This document shows positions 15,146 through 24,472 of a stretch of DNA of 64,000 nucleotides, one piece after another (the first letter of the stretch is position 1; each line of letters opens with the position of its first letter). Location of the stretch: the NCBI RefSeq assembly GCF_001888055.1, contig NZ_LXHZ01000022.1, positions 124,001 through 188,000 of the forward strand. The letters run 5' to 3'. Source of the stretch: Rappaport israeli (GTDB taxonomy: Bacteria > Pseudomonadota > Gammaproteobacteria > Cardiobacteriales > Cardiobacteriaceae). The translations under genes and the position numbers were made by a program. The notes under the pieces were generated by a model. The model was not told where the DNA came from, ran no database searches, and was given only the letters and a program-made list of their open reading frames with translations.

Positions 15146-15511
15146 TTATTCCTCCATCATTATTTTTGTCTCATCTACAACAACCTCATCAGCGTACTTT
15201 AACATCCTCACTACCAAACAAACCGATTCCCGCCAATATGTTTTCCGTCTAACAAAATCTTGCATCCCACCGCGCAAAAATGCCATGCCGACCCCCAGCA
15301 CCACCTCAACTTCACGCCCCTCCACCTCAAAACACAGCTTCGCCGTATACATTCTAGACCCCGCCTTATCCCCTAGTTTTTTATGATGCACCAGCGCCCC
15401 ATTAATCCAAATCATCTCCTCACTGAGCAACTTCGTCCCTGAAAAATCCCAAGCATTTTCCACTACCACCTCAATCCCTTGCGCTCGCCCTACAAATTGC
15501 TGTTTTTTCAT
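15146..15511 (-). CDS. Hypothetical protein, 121 residues
   Basis: A GGAGGATAG ribosome site precedes the ATG, 8 bases after the iscA stop. The middle is beta-rich (KLCFEVEGREVEVVLGVGMAFL), and the C-terminus is acidic. Codon use is strongly G-ending, like its neighbours on this strand. No family recognised. Confidence 0.55.
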   Translation of the reverse strand: MKKQQFVGRAQGIEVVVENAWDFSGTKLLSEEMIWINGALVHHKKLGDKAGSRMYTAKLCFEVEGREVEVVLGVGMAFLRGGMQDFVRRKTYWRESVCLVVRMLKYADEVVVDETKIMMEE

Positions 15512-15519
15512 CTATCCTC

Positions 15520-15843
15520 CTAACTCACACTAAAACTCGTCCCACAGCCACACGTTGCCGTCGCCTTAGGATTATCAAAGACAAAAAACTCATTCAACCC
15601 CTGTTTTTTACATCCAAAACCAACCCTTCAATCAACGCCAAATCCTCAGACGCCACCACCACCACAAATCCCTCATACGCCTGCGACAAATCCCCCTCAC
15701 CTACCGCGTCAACAAAATCCAATTGATAGGAAAACCCTGAACACCCCCGAACGCACCACCCCCACCTTCACCCCAATACCAAAACCGCGTTGCGCTAATT
15801 GCTTCTTCACGCGTGAGACTGCCTTATCTGTTAAAACAATCAT
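15520..15843 (-). pseudogene. iscA: IscA/HesB-type iron-sulfur assembly protein, two frameshifts
   Basis: Joining three frames gives a normal A-type scaffold: MIVLTDKAVSRVKKQL, then VRSGCSGFSYQLDFVD with the first conserved Cys, and near the end TATCGCGTSF with the Cys-Gly-Cys pair. The frame breaks at a G5 run (one base too many) and at an A6 run (one too few). Correcting both restores 107 residues, the length of E. coli IscA. It would pass iron-sulfur clusters to apoproteins. It follows the cysteine desulfurase, as expected. Either a homopolymer base-calling artefact or a dead gene. Confidence 0.8.
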
Positions 15844-15844
15844 C

Positions 15845-16974
15845 CTAACCTCCAAAATCATGCAAAAAATTCAACAACCGCGCCAACTCATCCTCGCGCG
15901 TCAAATGCGACAAACTCACACGCACCGACTGATGCGCTGCAACATCCAACCCCATTGCTCTAAGCACATGCGAGCCCTCCGAAGACGCCGCCTGACAAGC
16001 CGACCCTGCAGATAATGCCAACCCCACCTCCGACGCCCTCGCCAACACCTCAGACGCCGAGCGCCCCGTATTCACACTCACAATATTTTCCACCACATTC
16101 TCCCCCACATTCACCGCCATCGACTGAGGCAACCCTGCCACTAAAGTCTGATAAAGCGCCCCCCACGCGCGCCTGATTCTCCCCCAGCGCCTCAACCGCC
16201 AATCTTACCGCCAACTCTAACGCACGCACCAACATCACAGGCGACGTCCCCGAACGCAACCCTCGCTCCTGCCCCCCTCCATGCAACAACGCCTGCAAAC
16301 GCATCTTAGGCAAACGTCGCACATAAAGCATCCCAATCCCTTGAGGCGCATACACCTTATGCCCAGAAAAACTCACCAAATCTGCTTGCCACCGCGCCAT
16401 CGACACCGCCACCTTCCCAAGCGCCTGCGCCGCATCCACATGCACCTTTGCCCCATAGCGATGCGCCAACGCCACTACCTCCTCCACAGGCACAACCACC
16501 CCCGTCTCATTATTAACCGCCATCACACTCACCAACGACACCCGCTCATTAGACAACACCGCCTCAAACGCTGTCAAATCCACCTGCCCATTTTCCAATA
16601 CAGGCAACACCGACACCCCGCACCCCATTTTTTGCCAAAATCCCCGCACAATCCAACACCGACTTATGCTCACTTTGTAGCGTCAGCAAATGCCCATTGC
16701 GCCGCTCGCTGTGCGCAAACGCCCCCTTTAGCGCCAAATTATTTGCCTCCGTCGCCCCACTTGTAAACACCAACTCGCGCGCATCCGCCTCAAGAAGCGT
16801 CGCCAACTGCTCCCGCGCCGATTGCAATGCCACCCGCGCCTGCAACCCCAAGCCATGCGAAGCATTCGCATTACCCAGCAAAGCGCCAGAAGTCATATCC
16901 AAAAATACCTGTTCCGCCACCAAAGGATGCACAGGCGTAGTCGCTGCATAATCAAAATACCCCCATTCTTGCAT
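15845..16974 (-). pseudogene. Cysteine desulfurase (IscS/NifS family), two frameshifts
   Basis: Three overlapping frames together encode a PLP cysteine desulfurase: YFDYAATTPVHPLV at the N-terminus, FTSGATEANNLALKG, then HVDAAQALGK and SGHKVYAPQGIGMLYVRR with the PLP lysine, and finally SAGSACQAASSEGSHVL with the catalytic Cys. Frames break at a T6 run (16,628-16,633) and a C6 run (16,159-16,164), each one base too long. Removing both gives 375 residues, normal for the family. It supplies sulfur for clusters and tRNA thiolation. Between cysE and iscA it forms a cysteine-to-cluster operon. Confidence 0.85.
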
Positions 16975-17639
16975 TATTCCTCCCCTCGCAAACGCCGATT
17001 CTCCGCCTCCAAACGCCCTACCCGCTCCTGCAAATCCTCCAACATCGCCAATATCGGGTCAACACATTCTGGCGACTGCGCATAAGCGCGAAACTCCTGT
17101 TGCGCCTTTTGCGCCTCCTTCTTATCACCCACCACCTGCGCTGGCACACCCACCACAGTCGCCTTTGCAGGCACATCCTTTACCACAACCGCATTAGACC
17201 CTACCCGCGCCCCATCTCCCACCATAATCGCGCCAATAACCTTCGCACCCGCCCCAATAATCACATCATTTCCAATTGTTGGATGACGCTTTTGTGCCTG
17301 CCAAGACGTCCCACCCAACGTAACCCCCTGATAAATACTCACATCATCGCCAAGCACCGCCGTCTCCCCAATCACCACCCCCATCCCATGGTCAACAAAC
17401 AACCGCCGCCCTGCCACCACAGCAGGATGAATCTCCACCCCAGTCAACCAACGCGAACCCAACGCCAAAAATCGCGCCAACCAACGCAACCCACAACCCC
17501 ACAACGCATGTTGCACCCGATAAGCCACCACCGCCCAAAAACCCGTATGCAACGACACAATCGAAAAAAACCCTTTTGTAGCAGGGTCTCGCACCGCCAC
17601 CACCTTATAATCCTCACACACCAACCGCCACCAACGCAT
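16974..17639 (-). CDS. cysE: Serine O-acetyltransferase
   Basis: A left-handed beta-helix acyltransferase: GVEIHPAVVAGRRLFVDHGMGVVIGETAVLGDDVSIYQGVTLGGT, then KRHPTIGNDVIIGAGAKVIGAI and NAVVVKDVPAKATVVGVPA, the standard CysE hexapeptide series with the catalytic His/Asp region. It acetylates serine for cysteine synthesis. I prefer the ATG at 17,639 because GGGAGGG lies just upstream; a GTG at 17,651 is the alternative. The C-terminal about 45 residues are a charged helix. It overlaps the cysteine desulfurase start by one base, so cysteine synthesis and desulfuration are coupled. Confidence 0.9.
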   Translation of the reverse strand: MRWWRLVCEDYKVVAVRDPATKGFFSIVSLHTGFWAVVAYRVQHALWGCGLRWLARFLALGSRWLTGVEIHPAVVAGRRLFVDHGMGVVIGETAVLGDDVSIYQGVTLGGTSWQAQKRHPTIGNDVIIGAGAKVIGAIMVGDGARVGSNAVVVKDVPAKATVVGVPAQVVGDKKEAQKAQQEFRAYAQSPECVDPILAMLEDLQERVGRLEAENRRLRGEE

Positions 17640-17651
17640 AAGCCCTCCCAC

Positions 17652-17813
17652 TCAAATCCTTAAAAAATAACCCCCATTCCCCACGCCCACAAGCCCCAAC
17701 AAACGCCCAACCGCTTTATTAAACCACCACATAATCAAGAGCAATACGATAAACGCCAAAACCGCCCCTATCTCCTTTCTTACAGCGCCAAAATGAATTA
17801 AAAAACGCGCCAT
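17652..17813 (-). CDS. 53-residue membrane protein upstream of cysE
   Basis: A short frame opening [21 protein letters not shown] and continuing with a hydrophobic span ([10 protein letters not shown]). Its stop lies just before the cysE ribosome site, so it is probably the first gene of that operon. Translation signals at its own start are weak. Function unknown. Confidence 0.4.
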   Translation of the reverse strand: MARFLIHFGAVRKEIGAVLAFIVLLLIMWWFNKAVGRLLGLVGVGNGGYFLRI

Positions 17814-17903
17814 TATAAGCCACAACCCATATTGCGCCCAAAGCCAACGCTTGCTAAACTAGCCTGCATTCAACCCCTTAATCTTAAACAGCAAAAGGAA
17901 ATT

Positions 17904-18122
17904 ATGTCTAAAGAAGAAAATATTGAAATGATGGGAACCGTTATCGACACCCTCCCAAACACCACTTTCCGCGTTGAGCTTGAAAATGGTCATGAAATTA
18001 ACGCCCATATCTCAGGACGCATGCGCAAACATTACATCCGCATTCTCACAGGCGACAAAGTCAAAGTAGAAATGACTCCTTATGATTTAACCAAAGGTCG
18101 AATCGTCTTTCGCGAAAAATAA
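17904..18122 (+). CDS. infA: Translation initiation factor IF-1
   Basis: 72 residues, the S1-like fold of IF-1: [20 protein letters not shown], then [23 protein letters not shown] and [18 protein letters not shown]. The ATG at 17,904 has AAAAGGAAA upstream. It binds the ribosomal A site during initiation. It is alone, divergent from the cysE group, and ends at a strong terminator. Confidence 0.97.
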   Translation: MSKEENIEMMGTVIDTLPNTTFRVELENGHEINAHISGRMRKHYIRILTGDKVKVEMTPYDLTKGRIVFREK

Positions 18123-18148
18123 TTTTTCATTGCGATAAAATCATATGC

Positions 18149-18174
18149 GCCACGCTCAATAGCGTGGCTTTTTT
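18149..18174 (+). terminator. Terminator after infA
   Basis: GCCACGCT-CAAT-AGCGTGGC, an 8-bp stem with a 4-base loop, followed by six T. Confidence 0.9.
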
Positions 18175-18182
18175 GCATATTC

Positions 18183-18701
18183 TTAACTGCGAATCAAACT
18201 ACAAATTACCTTATCTTGCAACCGCTTACGCCCACCAAGTGCTTCAATCTCTAGTAAAAAAGCACACCCAATCACCTGCGCACCCAAAGACTCCAACAGC
18301 TCAATACACGCCTGCATTGTCCCGCCTGTTGCCAACACATCATCCACCATCATAATCCGCATACCCTGACGCACATCCTCGCGATGCACCTCTAACGTAT
18401 CTTGCCCATATTCCAAATCATACGTCGTACGCGCCACCTTACGTGGCAACTTCCCTGGTTTACGCAACGGAATAAACCCAATTTTCAACCGCTGCGCCAA
18501 CGCTGAAGCAAAAATAAAGCCACGCGCCTCAGGACATGCCAACGCATCAGGCACCTGCCCCTCACGCTCACAAAAACTCGCCAACTCTTCAATAGCCTCA
18601 TTAAACGCCTGACCATTTGCCAACAACGGCGTAATATCTTTAAAAACAATCCCTTTTTTTGGATAATCTTGAATATCGCAAACCAAATCTTGCCATTTCA
18701 T
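18183..18701 (-). CDS. apt: Adenine phosphoribosyltransferase
   Basis: 172 residues with KKGIVFKDITPLL near the N-terminus, CPEARGFIF, LRKPGKLP and the PRPP-binding MMVDDVLATGGT. It salvages adenine to AMP. The size is typical. It faces infA, and a terminator lies between them. Confidence 0.96.
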   Translation of the reverse strand: MKWQDLVCDIQDYPKKGIVFKDITPLLANGQAFNEAIEELASFCEREGQVPDALACPEARGFIFASALAQRLKIGFIPLRKPGKLPRKVARTTYDLEYGQDTLEVHREDVRQGMRIMMVDDVLATGGTMQACIELLESLGAQVIGCAFLLEIEALGGRKRLQDKVICSLIRS

Positions 18702-18726
18702 GCTAACACTCCTTACAAATTAAAAA

Positions 18727-19656
18727 TTAACTTGGCAAATACGCCAAAAAAAATCCTAATAAAACAAATGCTCCAACCCAATTATGCCCCACAAATGCAG
18801 CAAAACACCGCTCTCTATCTAAATGCCGTGTTTGCCAAGCATAAAATGCCATCACCAACGCCCCTGCCAAAAGCCCTAAATAATACCAGCCATTTAATCC
18901 TGCTAACATCCCCGTAAGCCCCCAAAACCCCAACGCCAAAACTGCCAAGAGCGCCAAAAACAGCTGTTCACGCCCCATAACCCAAATAGCGCTTGATAAA
19001 ATCCCAATTATTAAATCATCTTCTCGGTCAACCAGCGCATAATAAGTATCATAAAGTACCACCCAACACAGCGTCCCTAAAAACAAACTCACACTCGCAC
19101 CCGTCAAATGCCCCAAAATTGCCGTATGCGCCAATAAAATCGGACTTGCAAACGCCACCCCTAACACCAACTGCGGCACCTTAAAAAAACGCTTACAAAA
19201 AGGATATAACAACACCACCCCAGCAAGCACCACCGCCAACACTACACTCTGCCAATTCAATAAACAGACCAACAAAAAACTCAATAACAACAACACCACC
19301 GCCAAAACAAGCGCTTCAGCAACACAAACCTCCCCTGTTGCCAGCGGACGCCCAGCAGTTCGTCGAACCCGCCCATCAAAATGACGGTCTGCCAAATCAT
19401 TACACACACACCCAGCCGAACGCATCAAAAAAGTTCCCAATAAAATAATCGCGCATACTCGCGCAGGCGGCTGCCCTTGCCCTGCCAACAATACACCCCA
19501 CAAACCGCTCCACGCCAACAACACCGTCCCCACAGGACGCTCCAAACGCATCAAGCGCGCATACACCCACAACCGCTGCCAAGAAAAAAACCGCATAAAA
19601 CCAGTCCAGAAAGTAGAAAACAAAGCAATGTTCCAATAGAATAACGCGATATTCAT
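18727..19656 (-). CDS. ubiA: 4-hydroxybenzoate polyprenyltransferase
   Basis: A multi-pass membrane prenyltransferase with both Asp-rich motifs: NDLADRHFDGRVRRTAGRP and YALVDREDDLIIGI. It attaches the polyprenyl tail to 4-hydroxybenzoate in ubiquinone synthesis. The first Met gives 309 residues; the ATG at 19,596 (MRFFSWQRLWVYARLMRLERP) gives 289, nearer the family norm. Neither has a strong ribosome site. The prenyl donor would come from IPP made by the nearby mevalonate operon. Confidence 0.92.
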   Translation of the reverse strand: MNIALFYWNIALFSTFWTGFMRFFSWQRLWVYARLMRLERPVGTVLLAWSGLWGVLLAGQGQPPARVCAIILLGTFLMRSAGCVCNDLADRHFDGRVRRTAGRPLATGEVCVAEALVLAVVLLLLSFLLVCLLNWQSVVLAVVLAGVVLLYPFCKRFFKVPQLVLGVAFASPILLAHTAILGHLTGASVSLFLGTLCWVVLYDTYYALVDREDDLIIGILSSAIWVMGREQLFLALLAVLALGFWGLTGMLAGLNGWYYLGLLAGALVMAFYAWQTRHLDRERCFAAFVGHNWVGAFVLLGFFLAYLPS

Positions 19657-19691
19657 TTAATTTAAACTTTCATTTATAGGCGAACCATTCT

Positions 19692-21356
19692 ATGAGTCAA
19701 TACGTCTTTACCATGAACCGCGTCGGCAAAGTAGTGCCACCGGGCAAACACATTTTAAAAGATATCTCCCTCTCTTTTTTCCACGGCGCCAAAATTGGCA
19801 TTCTTGGATTAAATGGTGCAGGTAAATCCACCCTCCTACGCATTATGGCAGGGGTAGACACTGATATTATTGGCGAAGCCAGAGCACAACCTAACCTTGA
19901 TATTGGCTATCTCGCGCAAGAGCCTGTCCTTGACCCAGATAAGACCGTACGGGAAGTTATCGAAGAAGCGATGAGCGATTTAAAAAGCGTGCAAGAAGAG
20001 TTAGACGCCGTCTATGCCGCCTATGCCGACCCTGACGCTGATTTTGACGCCCTTGCTGCCAAACAAGCTGAACTTGAAAATAAACTTGCTGCCGCAGATG
20101 GGCATGATATGCAACGACGCATGGAAATTGCCGCCGACGCGCTACGCCTCCCCCCGTGGACACAAAAAATAGCCACACTTTCTGGTGGGGAAAAACGGCG
20201 CGTTGCCCTTTGTCGTCTTCTTTTATCCAATCCCGACATGTTATTACTTGATGAGCCTACCAACCATCTAGATGCTGAATCTGTTGCATGGCTTGAGCGC
20301 TATCTCGCTGAATTTAGCGGTACAGTCGTTGCCGTAACCCACGACCGCTACTTTTTAGATAACGTTGCAGGCTGGATACTCGAACTTGACCGTGGGGAAG
20401 GCATTCCTTGGCAAGGCAACTACTCCTCATGGCTTGAGCAAAAAGAAAAGCGCCTTGCTACTGAAGAAAAACAAGAGAGCGCCCACCGTCGCGCGCTCAA
20501 ACAAGAACTGGAATGGGTGCGCAACAACCCCAAAGGTCGTCAAAGCAAAAACAAAGCTCGACTCCAGCGCTTTGATGAACTCTCTAGTCGCGAATTCCAA
20601 AAACGCAGCGAAACCCAAGAAATCTACATTCCACCGGGTGAGCGCCTAGGCGATAAAGTTGCTATTGCTGAGAACATCAGCAAAGGCTATGAGCATAAAA
20701 TGCTTTACGAAGACCTCAACTTTAACATCCCTGCTGGCGCAATCGTTGGCATCATCGGGCCCAATGGCGCAGGAAAATCCACCCTGTTCAATCTATTAAC
20801 AGGACGCGACACACCCGATAGCGGACAAATTGATATTGGAGAAACCGTGCAATTTGCCTTTGTTGACCAATCGCGCGAAGGACTAGACCCCAGCAAAACC
20901 GTTTGGGAAGAAGTTTCAGATGGGCTAGACAACATCACCGTTGGCAATTACACCATCCCCTCACGCGCCTATATTGGACGCTTTAACTTCAAAGGCGCCG
21001 ACCAGCAAAAACGCGTTGGCGACCTTTCTGGTGGTGAGCGCAATCGCCTACATCTTGCCAAACTCCTCAAAAGCGGAGGCAACGTCTTACTCTTAGACGA
21101 ACCAACCAACGACCTTGACATCGAAACCTTGCGCGCATTAGAAGAAGCCATTCTCGCTTTCCCTGGCAGCGCGCTTATCATCTCGCACGACCGCTGGTTT
21201 TTAGACCGCGTTGCCACCCACATTCTCGCTTTTGAAGGCGATTCCAAAGTTAATTTCTTCCATGGTACTTATTCCGAATACGAAGCAGACCGTAAAAAAC
21301 GCCTTGGTGAAGAAGCCGACCAACCCACGCGCCTCAAATACAAGCGCATTCAATAA
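19692..21356 (+). CDS. ettA: Energy-dependent translational throttle protein EttA (ABC-F)
   Basis: 554 residues with two ABC cassettes and no membrane segments: Walker A GLNGAGKST and GPNGAGKST, signatures LSGGEKRR and LSGGERNR, Walker B MLLLDEPTNHLD and VLLLDEPTNDLD. The linker with ELEWVRNNPKGRQSKNKAR is the EttA-type P-site tRNA interaction region. It binds the ribosomal E site and gates elongation according to ATP/ADP. The opening MSQYVFTMNRVGKVVPPGK is typical of EttA. Confidence 0.97.
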   Translation: MSQYVFTMNRVGKVVPPGKHILKDISLSFFHGAKIGILGLNGAGKSTLLRIMAGVDTDIIGEARAQPNLDIGYLAQEPVLDPDKTVREVIEEAMSDLKSVQEELDAVYAAYADPDADFDALAAKQAELENKLAAADGHDMQRRMEIAADALRLPPWTQKIATLSGGEKRRVALCRLLLSNPDMLLLDEPTNHLDAESVAWLERYLAEFSGTVVAVTHDRYFLDNVAGWILELDRGEGIPWQGNYSSWLEQKEKRLATEEKQESAHRRALKQELEWVRNNPKGRQSKNKARLQRFDELSSREFQKRSETQEIYIPPGERLGDKVAIAENISKGYEHKMLYEDLNFNIPAGAIVGIIGPNGAGKSTLFNLLTGRDTPDSGQIDIGETVQFAFVDQSREGLDPSKTVWEEVSDGLDNITVGNYTIPSRAYIGRFNFKGADQQKRVGDLSGGERNRLHLAKLLKSGGNVLLLDEPTNDLDIETLRALEEAILAFPGSALIISHDRWFLDRVATHILAFEGDSKVNFFHGTYSEYEADRKKRLGEEADQPTRLKYKRIQ

Positions 21357-21363
21357 CCCAACC

Positions 21364-21390
21364 CCGCCTACTTAGCTAGGCGGTTTTTTT
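21364..21390 (+). terminator. Terminator after ettA
   Basis: CCGCCTA, a 6-base loop and TAGGCGG, followed by seven T. Confidence 0.88.
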
Positions 21391-21410
21391 AACTAAATCA
21401 GGATAAATCC

Positions 21411-22271
21411 ATGCTCATCGTAACTGGACTGTCTGGCGCAGGAAAAAGCGTTGCTTTAAAAACCTTAGAAGATTTAGGTTATTACTGCGTTGACAACCTC
21501 CCTGCCATCTTATTAGACAATTTTGTACGCGAGTTTGCCAACCATGCCTCTTATCCCATTGCTGTCGCTATTGACGCACGCAGCACGGATAACCCCACCG
21601 CTTTAGCCGAAAGCATACAACAATTAAAAATCATCCGCCCCATTGAAACCCTCTTCCTAAACGCCAGCGACAGCATCTTAAATCAACGTTATAACGAATC
21701 GCGTCGCCCTCACCCCAAAAATCACACCACCCCCCTACCTCAAAGCATCGCCCAAGAGCGCCAACTCCTCACCCCTCTACTGAACACCGCTGACCTTATC
21801 ATCGACACCAGCACCTACAACGCCCAATACCTCAAAGCACAACTCCAGCGCGTTTACTCCAATCAAAATCTAATCACCCTAACCCTGCAATCTTTTGGCT
21901 TTAAAAACGGGTTACCTATCAACGCTGATTATCTTTTTGACGTCCGCTTTCTACCCAACCCTCACTGGCACCCCGAACTACGCCCCTATAGTGGCAGCGA
22001 AACCCCTATCATCAAATTTTTAAACCAATACCCACAGACCCACGAATTTATTCAAGACACAACCCAGTTTCTGCAAAAATGGTTGCCCCAATTTCTTAAG
22101 CAAAACGACCGTAGTTACCTAACCATCGCCATAGGGTGTACTGGCGGACAACATCGCAGCGTTTATATCAGCGAACAACTCGCCCAAACCCTTAAACCCC
22201 ACCTTCCCCCAACTCCAGCTCGAACACCGCGACCGCATCCCCTATCAACCCAACCCCTAACGACACAGTGA
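21411..22271 (+). CDS. rapZ: RNase adapter protein RapZ, C-terminus probably frameshifted
   Basis: Walker A GLSGAGKS at the N-terminus, the middle DTSTYN and LQSFGFKNGLP, and IAIGCTGGQHRSVYISEQLA near the end identify the RapZ/YvcJ family. In enterobacteria it guides RNase E to GlmZ and so controls amino-sugar synthesis. After KPHLP the sequence becomes a Pro/Thr-rich tail. Dropping one C from the C5 run at 22,206-22,210 instead gives LQLEHRDRIPYQPNP and a stop at 22,260, matching the family ending (HRD) and 282 residues. The printed end is therefore doubtful. Confidence 0.93.
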   Translation: MLIVTGLSGAGKSVALKTLEDLGYYCVDNLPAILLDNFVREFANHASYPIAVAIDARSTDNPTALAESIQQLKIIRPIETLFLNASDSILNQRYNESRRPHPKNHTTPLPQSIAQERQLLTPLLNTADLIIDTSTYNAQYLKAQLQRVYSNQNLITLTLQSFGFKNGLPINADYLFDVRFLPNPHWHPELRPYSGSETPIIKFLNQYPQTHEFIQDTTQFLQKWLPQFLKQNDRSYLTIAIGCTGGQHRSVYISEQLAQTLKPHLPPTPARTPRPHPLSTQPLTTQ

Positions 22272-22331
22272 GCATAGAGTAACTTTAGGACAATATTTTT
22301 AATTAGCAACCCAATCTAGCGACATGGAGCC

Positions 22332-22362
22332 TTGTCAAAAATTATTATAAAAGTGCTATAAT
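22332..22362 (+). promoter_or_regulatory. Probable promoter of the mevalonate operon
   Basis: TTGTCA (22,332-22,337) and a perfect TATAAT (22,357-22,362), spaced 19 bases, precede the HMG-CoA reductase gene. The spacing is longer than ideal. Confidence 0.5.
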
Positions 22363-22394
22363 CCCCGCTTTTGACCTCACCGCTTAACAACTGC

Positions 22395-23433
22395 ATGACC
22401 CAACACACCACCCCCATTCCCACCCGCTGGATTGGTCCTATCCATATCCACGGCAACACCGTCAACGAAGCTGTACAAGTTCCCCTTGCAACCTATGAAA
22501 CCCCCGCTTTGGCCATCTACCGCCCGTGGGGCAAAAATCTCTCGCCTTTGTGATGGCATCCGCGTTACCCTCATAGACGAACGCATGACCCGCTCTGTTG
22601 TTCTACAAGCTCAGCACGCCCAACATGCCCTTGAAACCTATCAACGCCTGCAAACACAACTGCCACAACTGCAACATCTCGTCAGCCAAACCAGCCGCTT
22701 TGCAACCCTTGATAAACTCCACGCGCAAATTCTTGGCAATCTTCTCTTTTTGCGCTTAGAGTGTTTAACAGGCGACGCTTCAGGGCATAACATGGTTACC
22801 AAAGCCGCTGATGCTATCTTAAAATGGATTATAGAAAGCGATGAAACCCTCCAATACGCCAGCATCTCAGCCAACCTTTGCGTGGATAAAAAAGTAAGCG
22901 CCATCAATGGCATATTAGGGCGTGGTAAAAACGTTATTGCCGAAATCACCATCCCCGAAACCATTCTCAGCAAACACCTACGCACCACCGCCGCCAAAAT
23001 GGTCGACCTCAACACACATAAAAATCACCTTGGAAGCAATCTTGCTGGCAGCATTCGTAGCGCCAACGCGCATTTTGCCAATATGTTGCTCGCCTTTTAC
23101 CTTGCCACAGGACAAGATGCCGCTAATATCATTGAAGGCTCTCAAGGCATTGTTCACTGCCAAAATCAAGAAGGACAATTATATTTCTCCTGCACCCTTC
23201 CAAACCTCATTGTCGGCAGTGTCGGCAATGGCAAAGGACAGCACCTCAGCACCATCGAACAACACCTGCAAACCCTCGGTTGTCGCGAAGAGCGCCCAAT
23301 AGGAGACAACGCCCGCCGTCTTGCCGCCATTTGCGCTGCAACCGTCTTATGTGGTGAGCTCTCTTTACTTGCTGCACAAACCAATCCAGGTGAACTCATG
23401 CGCTCTCATCTTGCTATGGAACGACACTCATGA
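22395..23433 (+). pseudogene. mvaA: HMG-CoA reductase, one frameshift near the 5' end
   Basis: Two frames join into one HMG-CoA reductase: the first encodes TRWIGPIHIHGNTVNEAVQVPLATYET, the second continues LWPSTARGAKISRL, LTGDASGHNMVTKAAD, NLCVDKKVSAINGILGRGKNV and GTG-region residues through SHLAMERHS. The DKK and SGHNM motifs are those of the catalytic site. The switch is at a C5 run (22,501-22,505), one base too long; removing it gives 345 residues. It reduces HMG-CoA to mevalonate, the committed step. First gene of the operon; its stop overlaps the next start. Confidence 0.88.
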
Positions 23434-24458
23434 ACGACCTTATCGCCCAACGTAAACAACAACACCTCGATATTCTCGCCAACGACCCACAAGTTGAACG
23501 CCACGCTAGCGGTTTTGAGCGCATTCGCCTAACCCACCGCGCCCTTCCCGACCTCAACCTCGACGACATCGACACGCGGTGCGAATTTCTAGGCAAAACC
23601 CTCTCCTTCCCGCTGATTATCTCCTCTATGACAGGCGGGGGCGATGAGCAACAACATCTTATTAACCAACGCCTTGCTCAAGCTGCAGAGTTTTGTGGCG
23701 TAGGCATGGCGGTAGGCTCACAACGTATTATGTTTGGTCATAAAAAAGCCCAACAAAGTTTTGAACTACGCCCTCATGCCCCTGAAACCGTTTTACTCGC
23801 CAACCTAGGCGCTGTACAACTCAACAAAGGCTTTACCTTAGAGCATTGCCAAAGCGCTGTGGATATTCTTGAAGCAGACGGACTTTATTTGCATCTAAAC
23901 CCCCTACAAGAGGCCATCCAACCCGAAGGCGACACCGACTTCAAGCACCTACATCATCTCATTAGCGCAACTTGCAAAAATCTTAGCGTTCCCGTCTTGC
24001 TTAAAGAAGTGGGCTGTGGACTTTCTCCTGCTGATATCGCGCTGGGCAAACAAGCTGGCGTTCATTATTTTGATGTGGCAGGACGTGGCGGAACCTCATG
24101 GAGTCGCATCGAACACCACCGCCGCGCCAACCCAGACGACACCCTAGGACTGCTCTTTCAAGATTGGGGACTCACCACCGTTGAAGCCCTCACTCTCGCC
24201 CAACAAACCCATCCTGATATCACCCTTATCGCTAGTGGCGGTATTAGAAATGGCATTGATATCGCCAAAGCCGTTATCCTCGGTGCACAAGTTTGTGGGA
24301 TGGCCGCGCCACTTCTCAAGCCCGCGCAACAATCCACCCAAGCCGTCATTCACGCCATTGACACCTTACAAAGACAATATCAAACCGCATTATTTCTCCT
24401 AGGTTGTCAAAACCATCAAGACATCCACAACAACCGCACCCTCCTCCTAACTCCCTAA
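23430..24458 (+). CDS. fni: Type 2 isopentenyl-diphosphate isomerase
   Basis: 342 residues with the FMN-enzyme pattern: HLDILANDPQVERHASGFERIRLTHRALPDL, PLIISSMTGG, then HLNPLQEAIQPEGD, LLKEVGCGLS, DVAGRGGTSW and SGGIRNGIDIAKAVILGA. It interconverts IPP and DMAPP using FMN and NADPH. It overlaps the reductase stop by 4 bases (ATGA). Type 2 isomerase commonly accompanies bacterial mevalonate pathways. The frame is intact. Confidence 0.96.
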   Translation: MNDLIAQRKQQHLDILANDPQVERHASGFERIRLTHRALPDLNLDDIDTRCEFLGKTLSFPLIISSMTGGGDEQQHLINQRLAQAAEFCGVGMAVGSQRIMFGHKKAQQSFELRPHAPETVLLANLGAVQLNKGFTLEHCQSAVDILEADGLYLHLNPLQEAIQPEGDTDFKHLHHLISATCKNLSVPVLLKEVGCGLSPADIALGKQAGVHYFDVAGRGGTSWSRIEHHRRANPDDTLGLLFQDWGLTTVEALTLAQQTHPDITLIASGGIRNGIDIAKAVILGAQVCGMAAPLLKPAQQSTQAVIHAIDTLQRQYQTALFLLGCQNHQDIHNNRTLLLTP

Positions 24459-24472
24459 AGTACAAAATTATC

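Noticed and set aside
15520-16974. Programmed frameshifting in iscA and the cysteine desulfurase
   Set aside because: The breaks are in simple runs without slippery heptamers, occur twice per gene, and similar breaks affect unrelated genes across the window.
16281-17663. Long + strand frames rich in His, Pro and Arg opposite the cysteine desulfurase and cysE
   Set aside because: They are antisense shadows caused by the G-ending codons of the real minus-strand genes; the same applies to the Pro/Thr/His-rich frames over 22-33 kb and 46-57 kb.
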